A stretch of 64,000 nucleotides of DNA, taken from assembly GCA_050294475.1 (NCBI GenBank), contig JBNKOE010000021.1:124001-188000 (forward strand), read 5' to 3'. The stretch is from Thalassobellus sp050294475. Its GTDB lineage: Bacteria; Bacteroidota; Bacteroidia; Flavobacteriales; Flavobacteriaceae. The translations under genes were made by a program, and so were the position numbers. The notes below the pieces were generated by a model. It did not search any database and was not told where the DNA came from. It saw only the letters and a list, made by a program, of their open reading frames with translations. This document shows positions 9,657-18,776 of this stretch, in pieces; within the stretch, counting starts at the first letter, position 1; the number at the start of each line of letters is the position of its first letter.

Positions 9657-9858
9657 TAATTTGAATTCAAGACACTTGTTAAGCAATTAAGTTGGTTTGA
9701 TTAATTTTGAGTAACACTAAGGTTAACAAGATTAAATGAATGTTAATATGTAGAGCTAATTTTAATTTAATGTTATTTGTAAAATGCGATTTGCTTTTAA
9801 AGTTGATTTTAATTTAATTCTTAACTTATTTTTTAGATTTCAAAAATTAGAATAGCTG

Positions 9859-9866
9859 TATCTTTG
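9859..9866 (+). promoter_or_regulatory. -7 promoter box (TATCTTTG) upstream of bshC
   Basis: TATCTTTG fits the Bacteroidetes TAnnTTTG consensus exactly and ends 17 bases before the bshC ATG at 9884. A TTTC lies near the -33 position in place of TTTG. Confidence 0.6.
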
Positions 9867-9883
9867 CATGATATTTAAAAAAT

Positions 9884-11491
9884 ATGCAGTTAAATCATAT
9901 TCCATTTTCTAAAACAGGTTATTTTTCATCATTAATATGCGATTATTTAGATGAATCCCCTCAATTGAAACCGTTTTACAATCATTTTCCTAATCTTGAA
10001 AATTTTAAATTTCAGATAGAAGAAAAAAAAGCATCTTTTAAAAACCAATCAAGAACTGTTTTAGTTGAAAGTTTAAAAAAACAATATAATAGTATTGATG
10101 CTTCTGATTTAACTCTTAAAAATATTGAAAACTTACGTTTAGAAAACACATTCACTATAACAACTGGTCACCAATTAAATTTATTTACAGGGCCACTTTA
10201 TTTTTTATACAAGATTGTATCAACAATAAATTTATCAAAAGAATTAAAAGCTAAATATTCAGATTACAATTTTGTGCCAGTCTATTGGATGGCAACAGAA
10301 GATCATGATTTTGAAGAAATAAATTATTTTAATTTTAAAGGAAAGAAAGTTTATTGGAATAGAGAATCAAGTGGAGCAGTTGGAGAATTATCTACTGAAG
10401 GATTAAAAGACGTTTTTAATTTATTGTCACATGAATTAGGAACAACCAAAAATGCTGATTATTTAAAAAAACTTTTTGAGAATACTTATGTAAAGCATCA
10501 AAATTTGGCTGATGCTACCCGTTTTTTAGCTAATGAATTATTTAAAGATTATGGATTAGTTATTATTGATGCTAATGATAAAAATTTAAAAAAACAATTT
10601 ATTCCTTTTGTTAAAGATGAATTATTAAATCAAACATCTTTTAAAAATGTTTCAGAAACAAATCAAAAAATTAATGATTTATCAAATCAACCTTACGGAA
10701 TTCAGGTAAACCCTAGAGAAATAAATTTATTCTACTTAAAAGAAAATTTAAGAGAGCGTATAGTTTTTGAAGATAACGTTTATAAAGTACTTAATTCAGA
10801 TATTGTTTGGAGTAAGAATGAAATATTAAAACATCTTAATGAGATGCCAGAAAGGTTTTCTCCTAATGTTATTATGCGCCCGTTGTATCAAGAAGTTATT
10901 TTACCAAATTTATGTTATATAGGAGGTGGTGGTGAAATTGCTTATTGGTTTCAATTAAAGCAGTTTTTTAATAAGGGGGCAGATATACCATTTCCAATAT
11001 TACTTTTAAGAAATTCGGTTTTAATTCAAACAGAAAAGCAATTTAAAAAACTAAAGAAATTAAATATTTCTAATGAAGATATTTTCTTAAAACGAGATGC
11101 TTTTATTAATAAAAGAGTACGAGAAATATCGAATATAGAAATTGATTTTTCTTCACAAAAGGCATATTTAAAACAACAATTTAAAGAGTTGTATGAATTA
11201 GCCAAACAAACCGATAAATCATTTTTAGGAGCTGTAAAGGCTCAAGAAATAAAACAATTAAAAGGAATAGATAATCTTGAAAAGCGATTATTGAAAGCCC
11301 AAAAAAAGAAATTAACAAATCAAGTTTTAAGAATAACAGATCTTCAAAATGAGTTATTCCCAAGTGGAAGTTTACAAGAAAGAAATACAAACTTCTCAGA
11401 ATTTTATTTAGAATATGGAGATCAATTAATCCCAAGCCTTATAAAAAGTTTAAACCCTTTAAAAGGGGAGTTTTTATTATTAACATTATAG
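9884..11491 (+). CDS. bshC: BshC, bacillithiol biosynthesis cysteine-adding enzyme
   Basis: 535 residues, the usual length for BshC, which adds L-cysteine to GlcN-malate to complete bacillithiol. Family marks visible are HIPFSKTGYFSSLICDYL at the N-terminus, TTGHQLNLFTGPLYFLYKI near residue 88, VYWMATEDHDFEEINYF near 136 and YIGGGGEIAYWFQLKQF near 345, followed by a long helical arm (about residues 385-500) that forms the coiled-coil dimer interface in known BshC structures. It has a clear promoter box. The next gene, a PLP decarboxylase, begins 3 bases after its stop, so they are probably cotranscribed, although a metabolic link is not obvious. With bshA in the same region, the strain very probably makes bacillithiol. 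Confidence 0.95.
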   Translation: MQLNHIPFSKTGYFSSLICDYLDESPQLKPFYNHFPNLENFKFQIEEKKASFKNQSRTVLVESLKKQYNSIDASDLTLKNIENLRLENTFTITTGHQLNLFTGPLYFLYKIVSTINLSKELKAKYSDYNFVPVYWMATEDHDFEEINYFNFKGKKVYWNRESSGAVGELSTEGLKDVFNLLSHELGTTKNADYLKKLFENTYVKHQNLADATRFLANELFKDYGLVIIDANDKNLKKQFIPFVKDELLNQTSFKNVSETNQKINDLSNQPYGIQVNPREINLFYLKENLRERIVFEDNVYKVLNSDIVWSKNEILKHLNEMPERFSPNVIMRPLYQEVILPNLCYIGGGGEIAYWFQLKQFFNKGADIPFPILLLRNSVLIQTEKQFKKLKKLNISNEDIFLKRDAFINKRVREISNIEIDFSSQKAYLKQQFKELYELAKQTDKSFLGAVKAQEIKQLKGIDNLEKRLLKAQKKKLTNQVLRITDLQNELFPSGSLQERNTNFSEFYLEYGDQLIPSLIKSLNPLKGEFLLLTL

Positions 11492-11494
11492 CCA

Positions 11495-12865
11495 ATGCAT
11501 AAGATAGATATAGAATTAGTTGAAATGACGATGGATGTCATGAAATATGCCATCAATAGAATATCAATAACCAATCCAGAAATAGGAATTCCTAGGAAAA
11601 CGGAAGACTTAAAAGCCCTGGTTGGAGAAACTGTTACACCTAAAGGAATTGGAGGTGAAGTAGCTTTAGGATTATGGAAAGAGCATTTAATGAAAGCTAA
11701 TGTTTCTGTAGACCATCCAAGAAATCTAGCCTTTGTACCAGCATCTCCAACAAGAGCAGCTATTATGTTCGATTTGGTAACCTCAGCGTCCAGTATCCAT
11801 GGAGCATATTGGATGGAAGGAGCTGGTGGAATTTTTTGTGAAAACGAAGCCATGAAATGGATTGTATCTTTAACAGGACTTCCAGAAGGTGCTTTTGGAG
11901 TATTTACAAGTGGAGGTACAGCAGCAAATCTTTCGGCAATGGTTACAGCTCGTGAACATTGGAGAGAAAATGAAGCCTTTAAAGGAGAAAAAGGACTTAT
12001 TATTACATCTATTGGTGCGCATTCGTCTATAAAAGCCATGGCAAAAGTTATTGATGTAGATGTTTTTTTAGTTGATACCGAAGATGTAATGTATGGAGAA
12101 GATTTACAAAGGGCTATAGATTCATTAACAGAACATCAACGCAAACGTTTATTTGCTGTTGTTGGAACTGGAGGAACTACCAATGCAGGTATTATTGACG
12201 ATTTAGATGGGATTGCAACTATTTGCGAAAAAGAAAATTTATGGTTTCATATAGATGCAGCTTATGGAGGAGGGGCTTTGGCAGCCGATTCTGTAAGACA
12301 TTTGTTTAATGGTGTTGAAAAAGCCGATAGTATTACTATAGATCCTCATAAATGGATGTTTTCTCCTTATGATTGTGGAGCTGTTATTTACAAAGAACCT
12401 GAATTAGCAAAAAGAGCACATTCACAACAAGGTTCTTATCTAGATATTTTTAAAGATGAAGGAGCTCATGGGTTTAATCCAACCGATTATCAAATACAAT
12501 TGACGCGTCGAGTTAGAGGATTACCTTTATGGTTTTCTTTAGCTATGCATGGTACCGATAGGTATAAAGAAGCTGTAGAACGCGGTCTTGAATTAGCTCA
12601 AATTGCTGGCAGATTGATAGAAGAAAATCCTCATGTTGAGTTGGTTAGAACTCCTAGTTTATCTTGTGTTTTATATAGAAGATTAGGATGGAAGCCAGAG
12701 GATTATACACATTGGACATATGAAAATCACAAAAAAGGTTTTGCTTTAGTAACACCAACTAAATGGAAATCTGGTGATACTTTTGAAACAGTATCTCGTT
12801 TTTGTTTTATAAATCCAGATACTACTGAAAAAGATATAGAAATGATTTTAGATTCTATGAAATAA
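11495..12865 (+). CDS. Group II PLP-dependent amino-acid decarboxylase
   Basis: 456 residues, cytoplasmic. The fold-type I PLP pattern is clear: TSGGTAANLSAM for phosphate binding, HIDAAYGGGAL with D254 holding the pyridine nitrogen, and ITIDPHKW with the Schiff-base lysine K286. The family includes aromatic-L-amino-acid, glutamate, aspartate 1- and 2,4-diaminobutyrate decarboxylases. The sequence alone does not fix the substrate; aspartate-to-beta-alanine and aromatic substrates are both possible. It starts 3 bases after bshC and is followed by a hairpin at 12884-12899 and the guaA promoter, so it closes a two-gene unit. Confidence 0.85.
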   Translation: MHKIDIELVEMTMDVMKYAINRISITNPEIGIPRKTEDLKALVGETVTPKGIGGEVALGLWKEHLMKANVSVDHPRNLAFVPASPTRAAIMFDLVTSASSIHGAYWMEGAGGIFCENEAMKWIVSLTGLPEGAFGVFTSGGTAANLSAMVTAREHWRENEAFKGEKGLIITSIGAHSSIKAMAKVIDVDVFLVDTEDVMYGEDLQRAIDSLTEHQRKRLFAVVGTGGTTNAGIIDDLDGIATICEKENLWFHIDAAYGGGALAADSVRHLFNGVEKADSITIDPHKWMFSPYDCGAVIYKEPELAKRAHSQQGSYLDIFKDEGAHGFNPTDYQIQLTRRVRGLPLWFSLAMHGTDRYKEAVERGLELAQIAGRLIEENPHVELVRTPSLSCVLYRRLGWKPEDYTHWTYENHKKGFALVTPTKWKSGDTFETVSRFCFINPDTTEKDIEMILDSMK

Positions 12866-12883
12866 AAATTAATTCAAAAAATC

Positions 12884-12899
12884 ACGAATCCAAATTCGT
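12884..12899 (+). terminator. Small hairpin between the decarboxylase gene and guaA
   Basis: A perfect 6-bp stem (ACGAAT / ATTCGT) with a CCAA loop lies 18 bases past the decarboxylase stop. No T-run follows, so it is a weak terminator at best and could instead sit in the guaA promoter region. Confidence 0.35.
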
Positions 12900-12917
12900 C
12901 AATATAAAATCAATTAC

Positions 12918-12925
12918 TATTTTTG
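12918..12925 (+). promoter_or_regulatory. guaA: -7 promoter box (TATTTTTG) directly in front of guaA
   Basis: TATTTTTG matches TAnnTTTG. TTCG lies exactly 19 bases upstream, close to the -33 TTTG consensus. The box ends only 3 bases before the guaA ATG at 12929, which would make a leaderless or nearly leaderless transcript. Confidence 0.6.
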
Positions 12926-12928
12926 CGC

Positions 12929-14464
12929 ATGCAACATGATAAGGTATTAATTTTAGACTTCGGATCGCAATACACACAACTTATTGCCCGTAGAGTTAGA
13001 GAACTCAACATATATTCCGAAATACATCCATTCAATAAAATTCCAACAAATATAGAAAGCTATAAAGCTGTTATACTTTCAGGTAGTCCAAACTCTGTAA
13101 GAGGTGAAGATGCCTTACATCCAGATTTATCTGAAATACGTGGTAAAAAACCAACACTAGCTGTTTGTTACGGTGCACAATATTTAGCTCATTTTTCAGG
13201 AGGTAACGTAGCACCATCTAATACAAGAGAGTATGGGCGTGCTAATTTATCGTTTATAAAAAGTGAAGAACCTTTCTTTGCTAATATAAATGTAGGAAGT
13301 CAAGTTTGGATGAGTCATAGTGATACTATTAAAGAATTACCAACCAATGGTGTTTTAATAGCAAGTACAAATGATGTTGAAAATGCAGCTTATAAAATAG
13401 AAAATGAGACTACTTATGCTATTCAGTTTCATCCAGAAGTATATCATTCAACCGATGGAAAACAATTATTAGAAAACTTTTTAGTTAAAATAGCTGGTTT
13501 GCATCAAGATTGGACACCAGATTCTTTTGTTGAAGAAACCGTATTAGCTATACAAGAAAAAGTAGGGAATGACAAAGTAGTACTTGGTTTATCTGGAGGT
13601 GTAGATTCTACCGTAGCAGCAGTACTTTTAAATAAAGCTATTGGCAAAAATTTATATTGCATTTTTGTTAATAACGGATTACTTCGTAAAAACGAATTTG
13701 AAAGTGTTTTAAAACAATACGAAGGCATGGGACTTAATGTTAAAGGTGTTGATGCTTCTGGCCGTTTTTTAGACGCTTTAAAAGGTATTGAAGATCCTGA
13801 GAAAAAACGTAAAGCCATTGGTAATGCATTTATTGAAGTTTTTGATGATGAAGCCCATAAGTTAGAAGATGTAAAATGGTTAGCTCAAGGTACTATTTAT
13901 CCAGATGTTATTGAGAGTGTATCGGCAACTGGTGGTCCTTCAGCAACAATAAAAAGTCATCATAATGTTGGTGGGTTACCTGATTTTATGAAACTTAAAA
14001 TCGTAGAGCCACTTCGTGCTATTTTTAAAGATGAGGTTAGACGTGTAGGAGCTACATTAGGGATTGATCCAGAACTTTTAGGTCGTCATCCCTTTCCTGG
14101 ACCTGGATTAGGAATTCGTATTTTAGGAGATATTACTGCCGAAAAAGTAACCATGCTTCAAGAAGTTGATGCTATTTTTATTAACGGATTGAAAGAATGG
14201 GGCTTATACGATAAAGTTTGGCAAGCAGGTGCTATGTTATTACCTGTTAACAGTGTAGGTGTTATGGGAGATGAGCGTACTTATGAAAAATGTGTGGCAC
14301 TTAGAGCAGTTGAAAGTACCGATGGAATGACTGCCGATTGGGTAAATTTACCTTACGAGTTTCTTCAAAAAACATCAAACGATATAATAAATAAAGTAAA
14401 AGGCGTTAATAGAGTAGTTTACGATATTAGTTCTAAACCACCAGCAACAATTGAGTGGGAATAG
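12929..14464 (+). CDS. guaA: GuaA, GMP synthase (glutamine-hydrolysing)
   Basis: 511 residues. It converts XMP, ATP and glutamine to GMP in the cytoplasm. The N-terminal class I glutamine amidotransferase domain has the nucleophile C80 (AVCYGAQYLA) and the H168/E170 pair (FHPEV). The ATP-pyrophosphatase domain has the P-loop GLSGGVDST around S222, and the C-terminal dimerisation domain ends with the family's PPATIEWE tail. A TTG six bases upstream is in frame (12923), but the ATG at 12929 gives the standard MQHDKVLILDFGSQYTQL start. It is preceded by its own promoter box and appears to be monocistronic. Confidence 0.98.
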   Translation: MQHDKVLILDFGSQYTQLIARRVRELNIYSEIHPFNKIPTNIESYKAVILSGSPNSVRGEDALHPDLSEIRGKKPTLAVCYGAQYLAHFSGGNVAPSNTREYGRANLSFIKSEEPFFANINVGSQVWMSHSDTIKELPTNGVLIASTNDVENAAYKIENETTYAIQFHPEVYHSTDGKQLLENFLVKIAGLHQDWTPDSFVEETVLAIQEKVGNDKVVLGLSGGVDSTVAAVLLNKAIGKNLYCIFVNNGLLRKNEFESVLKQYEGMGLNVKGVDASGRFLDALKGIEDPEKKRKAIGNAFIEVFDDEAHKLEDVKWLAQGTIYPDVIESVSATGGPSATIKSHHNVGGLPDFMKLKIVEPLRAIFKDEVRRVGATLGIDPELLGRHPFPGPGLGIRILGDITAEKVTMLQEVDAIFINGLKEWGLYDKVWQAGAMLLPVNSVGVMGDERTYEKCVALRAVESTDGMTADWVNLPYEFLQKTSNDIINKVKGVNRVVYDISSKPPATIEWE

Positions 14465-14628
14465 TATATATGGTGACTTTTTAACCTATTTTGGGTCTTA
14501 TTGGTTGTAGGTATTTAGGAGTTTCAATTATTTACAAACTATATTAATTATTTTTGAGTAGACTTATTTTTACAATATTAACGTATATAAATTATGTTAA
14601 CTTAAAAATATTGGTGGGCTGTTCGTTT

Positions 14629-14636
14629 TATTTTTG
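14629..14636 (+). promoter_or_regulatory. -7 promoter box (TATTTTTG) upstream of the LysM gene
   Basis: TATTTTTG matches TAnnTTTG and lies 81 bases before the ATG at 14718, leaving a leader that contains a small hairpin (14676-14692). Confidence 0.45.
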
Positions 14637-14675
14637 GCATACTATATGATTCATTATAATAGTAAAAAAATAAAA

Positions 14676-14692
14676 GGATGGCACTGTCATCC
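14676..14692 (+). other. Hairpin in the leader of the LysM gene
   Basis: GGATG (14676-14680) pairs with CATCC (14688-14692) around a 7-base loop, 25 bases before the start codon. It is small and could arise by chance. Confidence 0.3.
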
Positions 14693-14717
14693 CTAACGCA
14701 ATAAAAAAAATAATTAG

Positions 14718-16655
14718 ATGATTAAATTTTTTTCCGTTTTATGTTTAGTACTGTTATTTAGTTTTAATACAGTAAATGCACAAAACTTTAGCACCCATCA
14801 AGTTAAAAAAGGAGAAACTATAGAAAGTATTGCGAAACGTTATTATGTAACGCCTATCGATATTTATAATTTAAATCCTGATGCTAAAAAAGGACTAAAA
14901 CCTAATACTGTTTTAATAATCCCTATTTCTAAAGCTAATAAGCCAAAAGTTACTATTAATAAAGAGTTACAGGGGTTTAAGAATCATAAAACAAAGAAGC
15001 GAGAGACTTTATATAGTTTATCTAAGCAGTATAACGTAAGTGAAGGTGATATAAAAAAATATAACAAGTTTTTATACGAAAACCCGCTTAGAAAAGGAGA
15101 TAGACTACAAATACCAATATTTAAGATTACTGAAGTTGTTGAAGAACATGCAACTACTAAAACATATACAGTGTTGCCCAAAGAGGGTAAGTGGCGTATA
15201 GCTTATAAATTTGGCATAACAATAAAAGAGCTTGAAGTGTTAAACCCAGATATGGGAGATGTTCTAAAAGAAGGACAAGAAATTAATGTACCAAATCTTG
15301 AAGATACTGAAGAGAAAGTAGTTGACGAACAATATAGCTACTACAAAGTATTACCAAAAGAAGGTTTTTATAGATTAAAACTTAAATTAGGTTTAGAGCA
15401 GTCTTTATTAGAAGCTTTAAACCCTGAGTTAAAAGAGACAGGACTAAAAAATGGAATGATTTTAAAAATACCATATTCAAATTTAGCTAATGGTATTATT
15501 GAAGCTGATTCTGATAGAATTAATTTAGTTGATAGTATTATCGATTTTAATACCAAGCATATTGCAGTTATGCTACCTTTTAGATTAAACCGTGTGGATT
15601 TTGATTCGGAAGTAGATACTGAGCATAGTATTAAAAAAGATCCTTATTTAAATGCATCTTTAGATTTTCATTCGGGTGTTTTATTCGCAATTGATTCTTT
15701 GAAAAAGTTAGGTGTTTCTTTAAAAGTTGATGTGTATGATACTAAAAGAGAAGAGGGGGAAGTATCAAGTATTATTGAAAATCATGATTTTGAAGATGTA
15801 GATGCTGTAATAGGACCATTAACATCTCTTAATTTTGAAAAAGCATCTTCAGCATTACGCAAGTATCATATACCAGTGATTTCTCCAATAGGAACAGATT
15901 TAAAACTCTATGATAATGTGTTTCAATCTAGACCTTCTGATGATTTATTAAAAAGTAAGGTTATAGATTATGTTCGAAAGGATACTTTGGTAAAACATGT
16001 TATAGCTATTTCTGATAGTAAGTATAGAGACGTAGCAAATAGTATTAAACGAGAATTCAATTTTGCTACTTTAATAGAGTCTAGAAAAGATAAAAAAACA
16101 GGGGAAGATAATTATTATGTATCGGTTGGTGATATAAAAAATGTGCTAAAACCTGGAAAAAATATTGTGTTTTTAGAAACAGAAAATCCTGGTTTAGTAT
16201 CTAATGTAACCAGCGTTTTAGCCTCTTTAATTCAAAAGGGAAATAAAGCAAGAAAAATAGAAGCCATCGATATAATTTTGGTCACTACTAACATGAATTC
16301 AGCATTTGAAGACGATGAAGTTTCTAACGAGCATTTATCAAAATTACAGTTTCATTTTGCGAGTACAACAAGAGCTTATAGTGAAACAGATAATAATAGC
16401 TTTGTAAAAAGCTATAATCGTTCATATAATATCACGCCTAATAAATGGGCTGTAAAAGGTTTCGATTTAACTATGGATGTTGTATTACGTTTAGTTTCCT
16501 CAGAAGATTTATATGCTTCAGTAAACAACGCTCCTTTAACCGAATATGTTGAAAATAAATTTGCTTACAAAAAGAAGCTAGTTGGAGGATATTATAATGA
16601 TACCGTATATTTAGTTAAATATGATGATTTAGCAATTGTTGAGGTTAAACAATAA
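14718..16655 (+). CDS. Secreted protein with four LysM domains and a periplasmic-binding-protein type 1 fold
   Basis: 645 residues with a signal peptide (residues 1-21, ending NTVNA). Four LysM peptidoglycan-binding repeats are visible at about residues 27-75, 85-132, 147-190 and 208-253; each has the pattern of a start such as KKGETIESIAKRYYV, a middle such as IYNLNP and an end like LKPNTVLIIPI. Residues about 280-640 begin HIAVMLPFRLNRVDF and contain AVIGPLTS and PVISPIGTD, like the type 1 periplasmic ligand-binding fold of amino-acid receptors and of LpoA. Known flavobacterial relatives are annotated as LysM or ABC substrate-binding proteins, but no transporter genes are nearby. My inference is a peptidoglycan-bound sensor or synthase activator. 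A DUF3820 gene follows 3 bases later. Confidence 0.85.
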   Translation: MIKFFSVLCLVLLFSFNTVNAQNFSTHQVKKGETIESIAKRYYVTPIDIYNLNPDAKKGLKPNTVLIIPISKANKPKVTINKELQGFKNHKTKKRETLYSLSKQYNVSEGDIKKYNKFLYENPLRKGDRLQIPIFKITEVVEEHATTKTYTVLPKEGKWRIAYKFGITIKELEVLNPDMGDVLKEGQEINVPNLEDTEEKVVDEQYSYYKVLPKEGFYRLKLKLGLEQSLLEALNPELKETGLKNGMILKIPYSNLANGIIEADSDRINLVDSIIDFNTKHIAVMLPFRLNRVDFDSEVDTEHSIKKDPYLNASLDFHSGVLFAIDSLKKLGVSLKVDVYDTKREEGEVSSIIENHDFEDVDAVIGPLTSLNFEKASSALRKYHIPVISPIGTDLKLYDNVFQSRPSDDLLKSKVIDYVRKDTLVKHVIAISDSKYRDVANSIKREFNFATLIESRKDKKTGEDNYYVSVGDIKNVLKPGKNIVFLETENPGLVSNVTSVLASLIQKGNKARKIEAIDIILVTTNMNSAFEDDEVSNEHLSKLQFHFASTTRAYSETDNNSFVKSYNRSYNITPNKWAVKGFDLTMDVVLRLVSSEDLYASVNNAPLTEYVENKFAYKKKLVGGYYNDTVYLVKYDDLAIVEVKQ

Positions 16656-16658
16656 GTT

Positions 16659-16886
16659 GTGATTCCAGACAAACAATACCTCATTACCTTAGCACACACC
16701 AAAATGCCCTATGGTAAATATAAAGACCGTTATTTAATAGATTTGCCAGAGCATTATGTAGTTTGGTATAATCAAAAAGGATTTCCTAAAGGAAAGTTAG
16801 GTGATATGCTTAAACAAGTGTATGAACTTAAATTAAACGGATTAGAAGAGTTAATTCATAATATTAAAAAACAGTATCCTAAATAA
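16659..16886 (+). CDS. DUF3820 small protein
   Basis: 75 residues, GTG start 3 bases after the LysM gene stop; no upstream ATG is available in frame, so the GTG is the sensible start. The pattern MPYGKYKDRYLIDLPEHYVVWY followed by KGFPKGKLGDML and LKLNGLEELI is that of DUF3820, a small widespread family without an agreed function (some relatives are described as putative quorum-regulated factors). It has no signal peptide, so it is cytoplasmic and is an unlikely direct partner of the exported LysM protein despite the shared transcript. Confidence 0.88.
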   Translation: MIPDKQYLITLAHTKMPYGKYKDRYLIDLPEHYVVWYNQKGFPKGKLGDMLKQVYELKLNGLEELIHNIKKQYPK

Positions 16887-17014
16887 TTGCTTAAAGTTTA
16901 AAATCAAATGAACTTAGTGTTACATAAAAACGCAAAATAATTGAGTTTGTTTTTTGTTAACAACTCTCAGTTAAATAACTAAAAACTTATTCTGTAATAA
17001 CTGTTTTAATTTTG

Positions 17015-17022
17015 TAAATTTG
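17015..17022 (+). promoter_or_regulatory. pyrG: -7 promoter box (TAAATTTG) upstream of pyrG
   Basis: TAAATTTG fits TAnnTTTG and ends 20 bases before the pyrG ATG. No convincing -33 TTTG was found. Confidence 0.55.
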
Positions 17023-17042
17023 CCTGCGTTTATAAGCGCAAC

Positions 17043-18683
17043 ATGACAAATACAGCAAAATATATATTTGTAACCGGTGGGGTTACATCTTCTTTAGGAA
17101 AAGGCATTATAGCAGCATCACTAGCTAAGCTATTACAGGCTCAAGGTTATAGAGTAACCATTCAAAAATTAGACCCATACATAAATGTAGATCCAGGAAC
17201 CTTAAATCCTTATGAACATGGAGAGTGTTACGTTACGGAAGATGGTGCTGAAACTGATTTAGATTTGGGACATTACGAGCGTTTTTTAAATGTACCAACA
17301 AGTCAAGCAAACAATGTAACAACAGGTCGTATTTATCAAAGTGTTATTGATAAAGAGCGACGTGGTGAGTTTTTAGGCAAGACTGTACAGGTTGTACCTC
17401 ATATTACAGATGAAATAAAGGAACGTATCCAATTATTAGGAAAGTCTGGTGATTATGATATTATTATTACCGAAATAGGAGGAACCGTTGGTGATATTGA
17501 GTCCTTACCATATGTAGAAGCAGTACGTCAATTACGTTGGGATTTAGGTGAACAAAATGGGATTGTTATCCATTTAACATTAGTACCATATTTATCTGCC
17601 GCAGGCGAGTTAAAAACCAAACCGACTCAGCATAGTGTAAAAACACTTATGGAAAGTGGAGTGCAAGCTGATATATTAGTATGTAGAACAGAGCATAATT
17701 TACCAAAAGACTTACGTAGAAAACTAGCTTTATTTTGCAACGTTAAGGAAGAAGCTGTTATTCAATCTATTGATGCGTCTACCATTTATGACGTTCCAAA
17801 TTTAATGTTAGAAGAAGGTTTAGATAAAGTTGTTCTTAAAAAGTTAGGTTTAAATAGTTCGTTACCAGATATTTCTAGGTGGAATAAGTTTGTACATCGT
17901 TATAAAAACCCGAAAACTAATGTAACTATTGGTTTAATTGGTAAATATGTAGAATTACAAGACTCATATAAATCTATTTTAGAAGCCTTTATTCATGCAG
18001 GTGCCGAAAATGAGGTTAATGTTGAAATTGAGTCTATTCATTCTGAATATTTGAATGATGATAATATTGAATTAAAATTAGGGCATTTAGATGGTGTTTT
18101 AGTAGCTCCTGGTTTTGGAGAAAGAGGTATAGAAGGGAAAATAACAGCAGTTAAATTTGTACGCGAAAATAATATTCCATTTTTAGGAATTTGTTTAGGT
18201 ATGCAAATGGCAGTTATAGAATTTGCTAGAAATGTTTTAAATATTGAAGATGCAAATTCAACCGAAATGGACAAAAACACAAGTAACCCAGTAATTGATT
18301 TAATGGAAGACCAAAAAACAATTACAGACAAGGGCGGTACGATGCGATTGGGTGCTTGGTCTTGCGATTTAAAGAAAGGAAGTAAAGTACACGATATTTA
18401 TAAAGCTGAAAGCATTAAAGAGCGTCATAGACATCGTTATGAATTTAATGGTGACTATAAAGATCAAATGGAGTCAGCAGGTTTATTAGCTACAGGTTTA
18501 AATCCAGATACAGGTTTGGTAGAGATAGTAGAGATACCTGAACATCCGTGGTTTGTTGGAGTTCAATATCACCCAGAATATAAAAGTACAGTAGCAAATC
18601 CGCATCCATTATTTGTTGCATTTGTTAAAGCGGCTTTAACTTATAAAAATAAACATGCAAATGCCAGAATGTCACAAAAATAA
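17043..18683 (+). CDS. pyrG: PyrG, CTP synthase
   Basis: 546 residues, full length. It makes CTP from UTP, ATP and glutamine. The N-terminal synthase domain has the P-loop-like GGVTSSLGKGI at residue 11 and the conserved DPYINVDPGTLNPYEHGE. The C-terminal class I amidotransferase has the nucleophile C384 (GICLGMQMA) and the YHPEY His-Glu pair near residue 510. The start is fixed by the ATG after a promoter box. It is followed by a 12-bp wobble-rich hairpin that separates it from yidC. Regulation is not visible beyond the promoter. Confidence 0.98.
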   Translation: MTNTAKYIFVTGGVTSSLGKGIIAASLAKLLQAQGYRVTIQKLDPYINVDPGTLNPYEHGECYVTEDGAETDLDLGHYERFLNVPTSQANNVTTGRIYQSVIDKERRGEFLGKTVQVVPHITDEIKERIQLLGKSGDYDIIITEIGGTVGDIESLPYVEAVRQLRWDLGEQNGIVIHLTLVPYLSAAGELKTKPTQHSVKTLMESGVQADILVCRTEHNLPKDLRRKLALFCNVKEEAVIQSIDASTIYDVPNLMLEEGLDKVVLKKLGLNSSLPDISRWNKFVHRYKNPKTNVTIGLIGKYVELQDSYKSILEAFIHAGAENEVNVEIESIHSEYLNDDNIELKLGHLDGVLVAPGFGERGIEGKITAVKFVRENNIPFLGICLGMQMAVIEFARNVLNIEDANSTEMDKNTSNPVIDLMEDQKTITDKGGTMRLGAWSCDLKKGSKVHDIYKAESIKERHRHRYEFNGDYKDQMESAGLLATGLNPDTGLVEIVEIPEHPWFVGVQYHPEYKSTVANPHPLFVAFVKAALTYKNKHANARMSQK

Positions 18684-18728
18684 AATTGGACACATTTTTG
18701 ACATAAGCTAAACATTATATATTTAAAA

Positions 18729-18762
18729 AGGCCTGTTAGGTTTCATAATACTTAGCAGGTCT
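18729..18762 (+). terminator. Hairpin between pyrG and yidC
   Basis: A 12-bp stem (18729-18740 with 18751-18762, including several G-U pairs) with a 10-base loop. It is followed by a short, mixed AT run rather than a strong T-tract, so it could act as a pyrG terminator or as a structured leader of yidC, whose ATG is 14 bases downstream. Confidence 0.5.
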
Positions 18763-18776
18763 AAAATTTGAAATAC

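Noticed and set aside
11422..12039. A 205-codon open frame on the minus strand inside the PLP decarboxylase gene
   Set aside because: It is antisense to a well-conserved enzyme and the translation has no recognisable pattern; it follows from the codon bias of the real gene.
12884..12899. A guanine riboswitch or other leader RNA before guaA
   Set aside because: Only 63 bases separate the genes, with one small hairpin and a promoter box right at the ATG, leaving no room for an aptamer.
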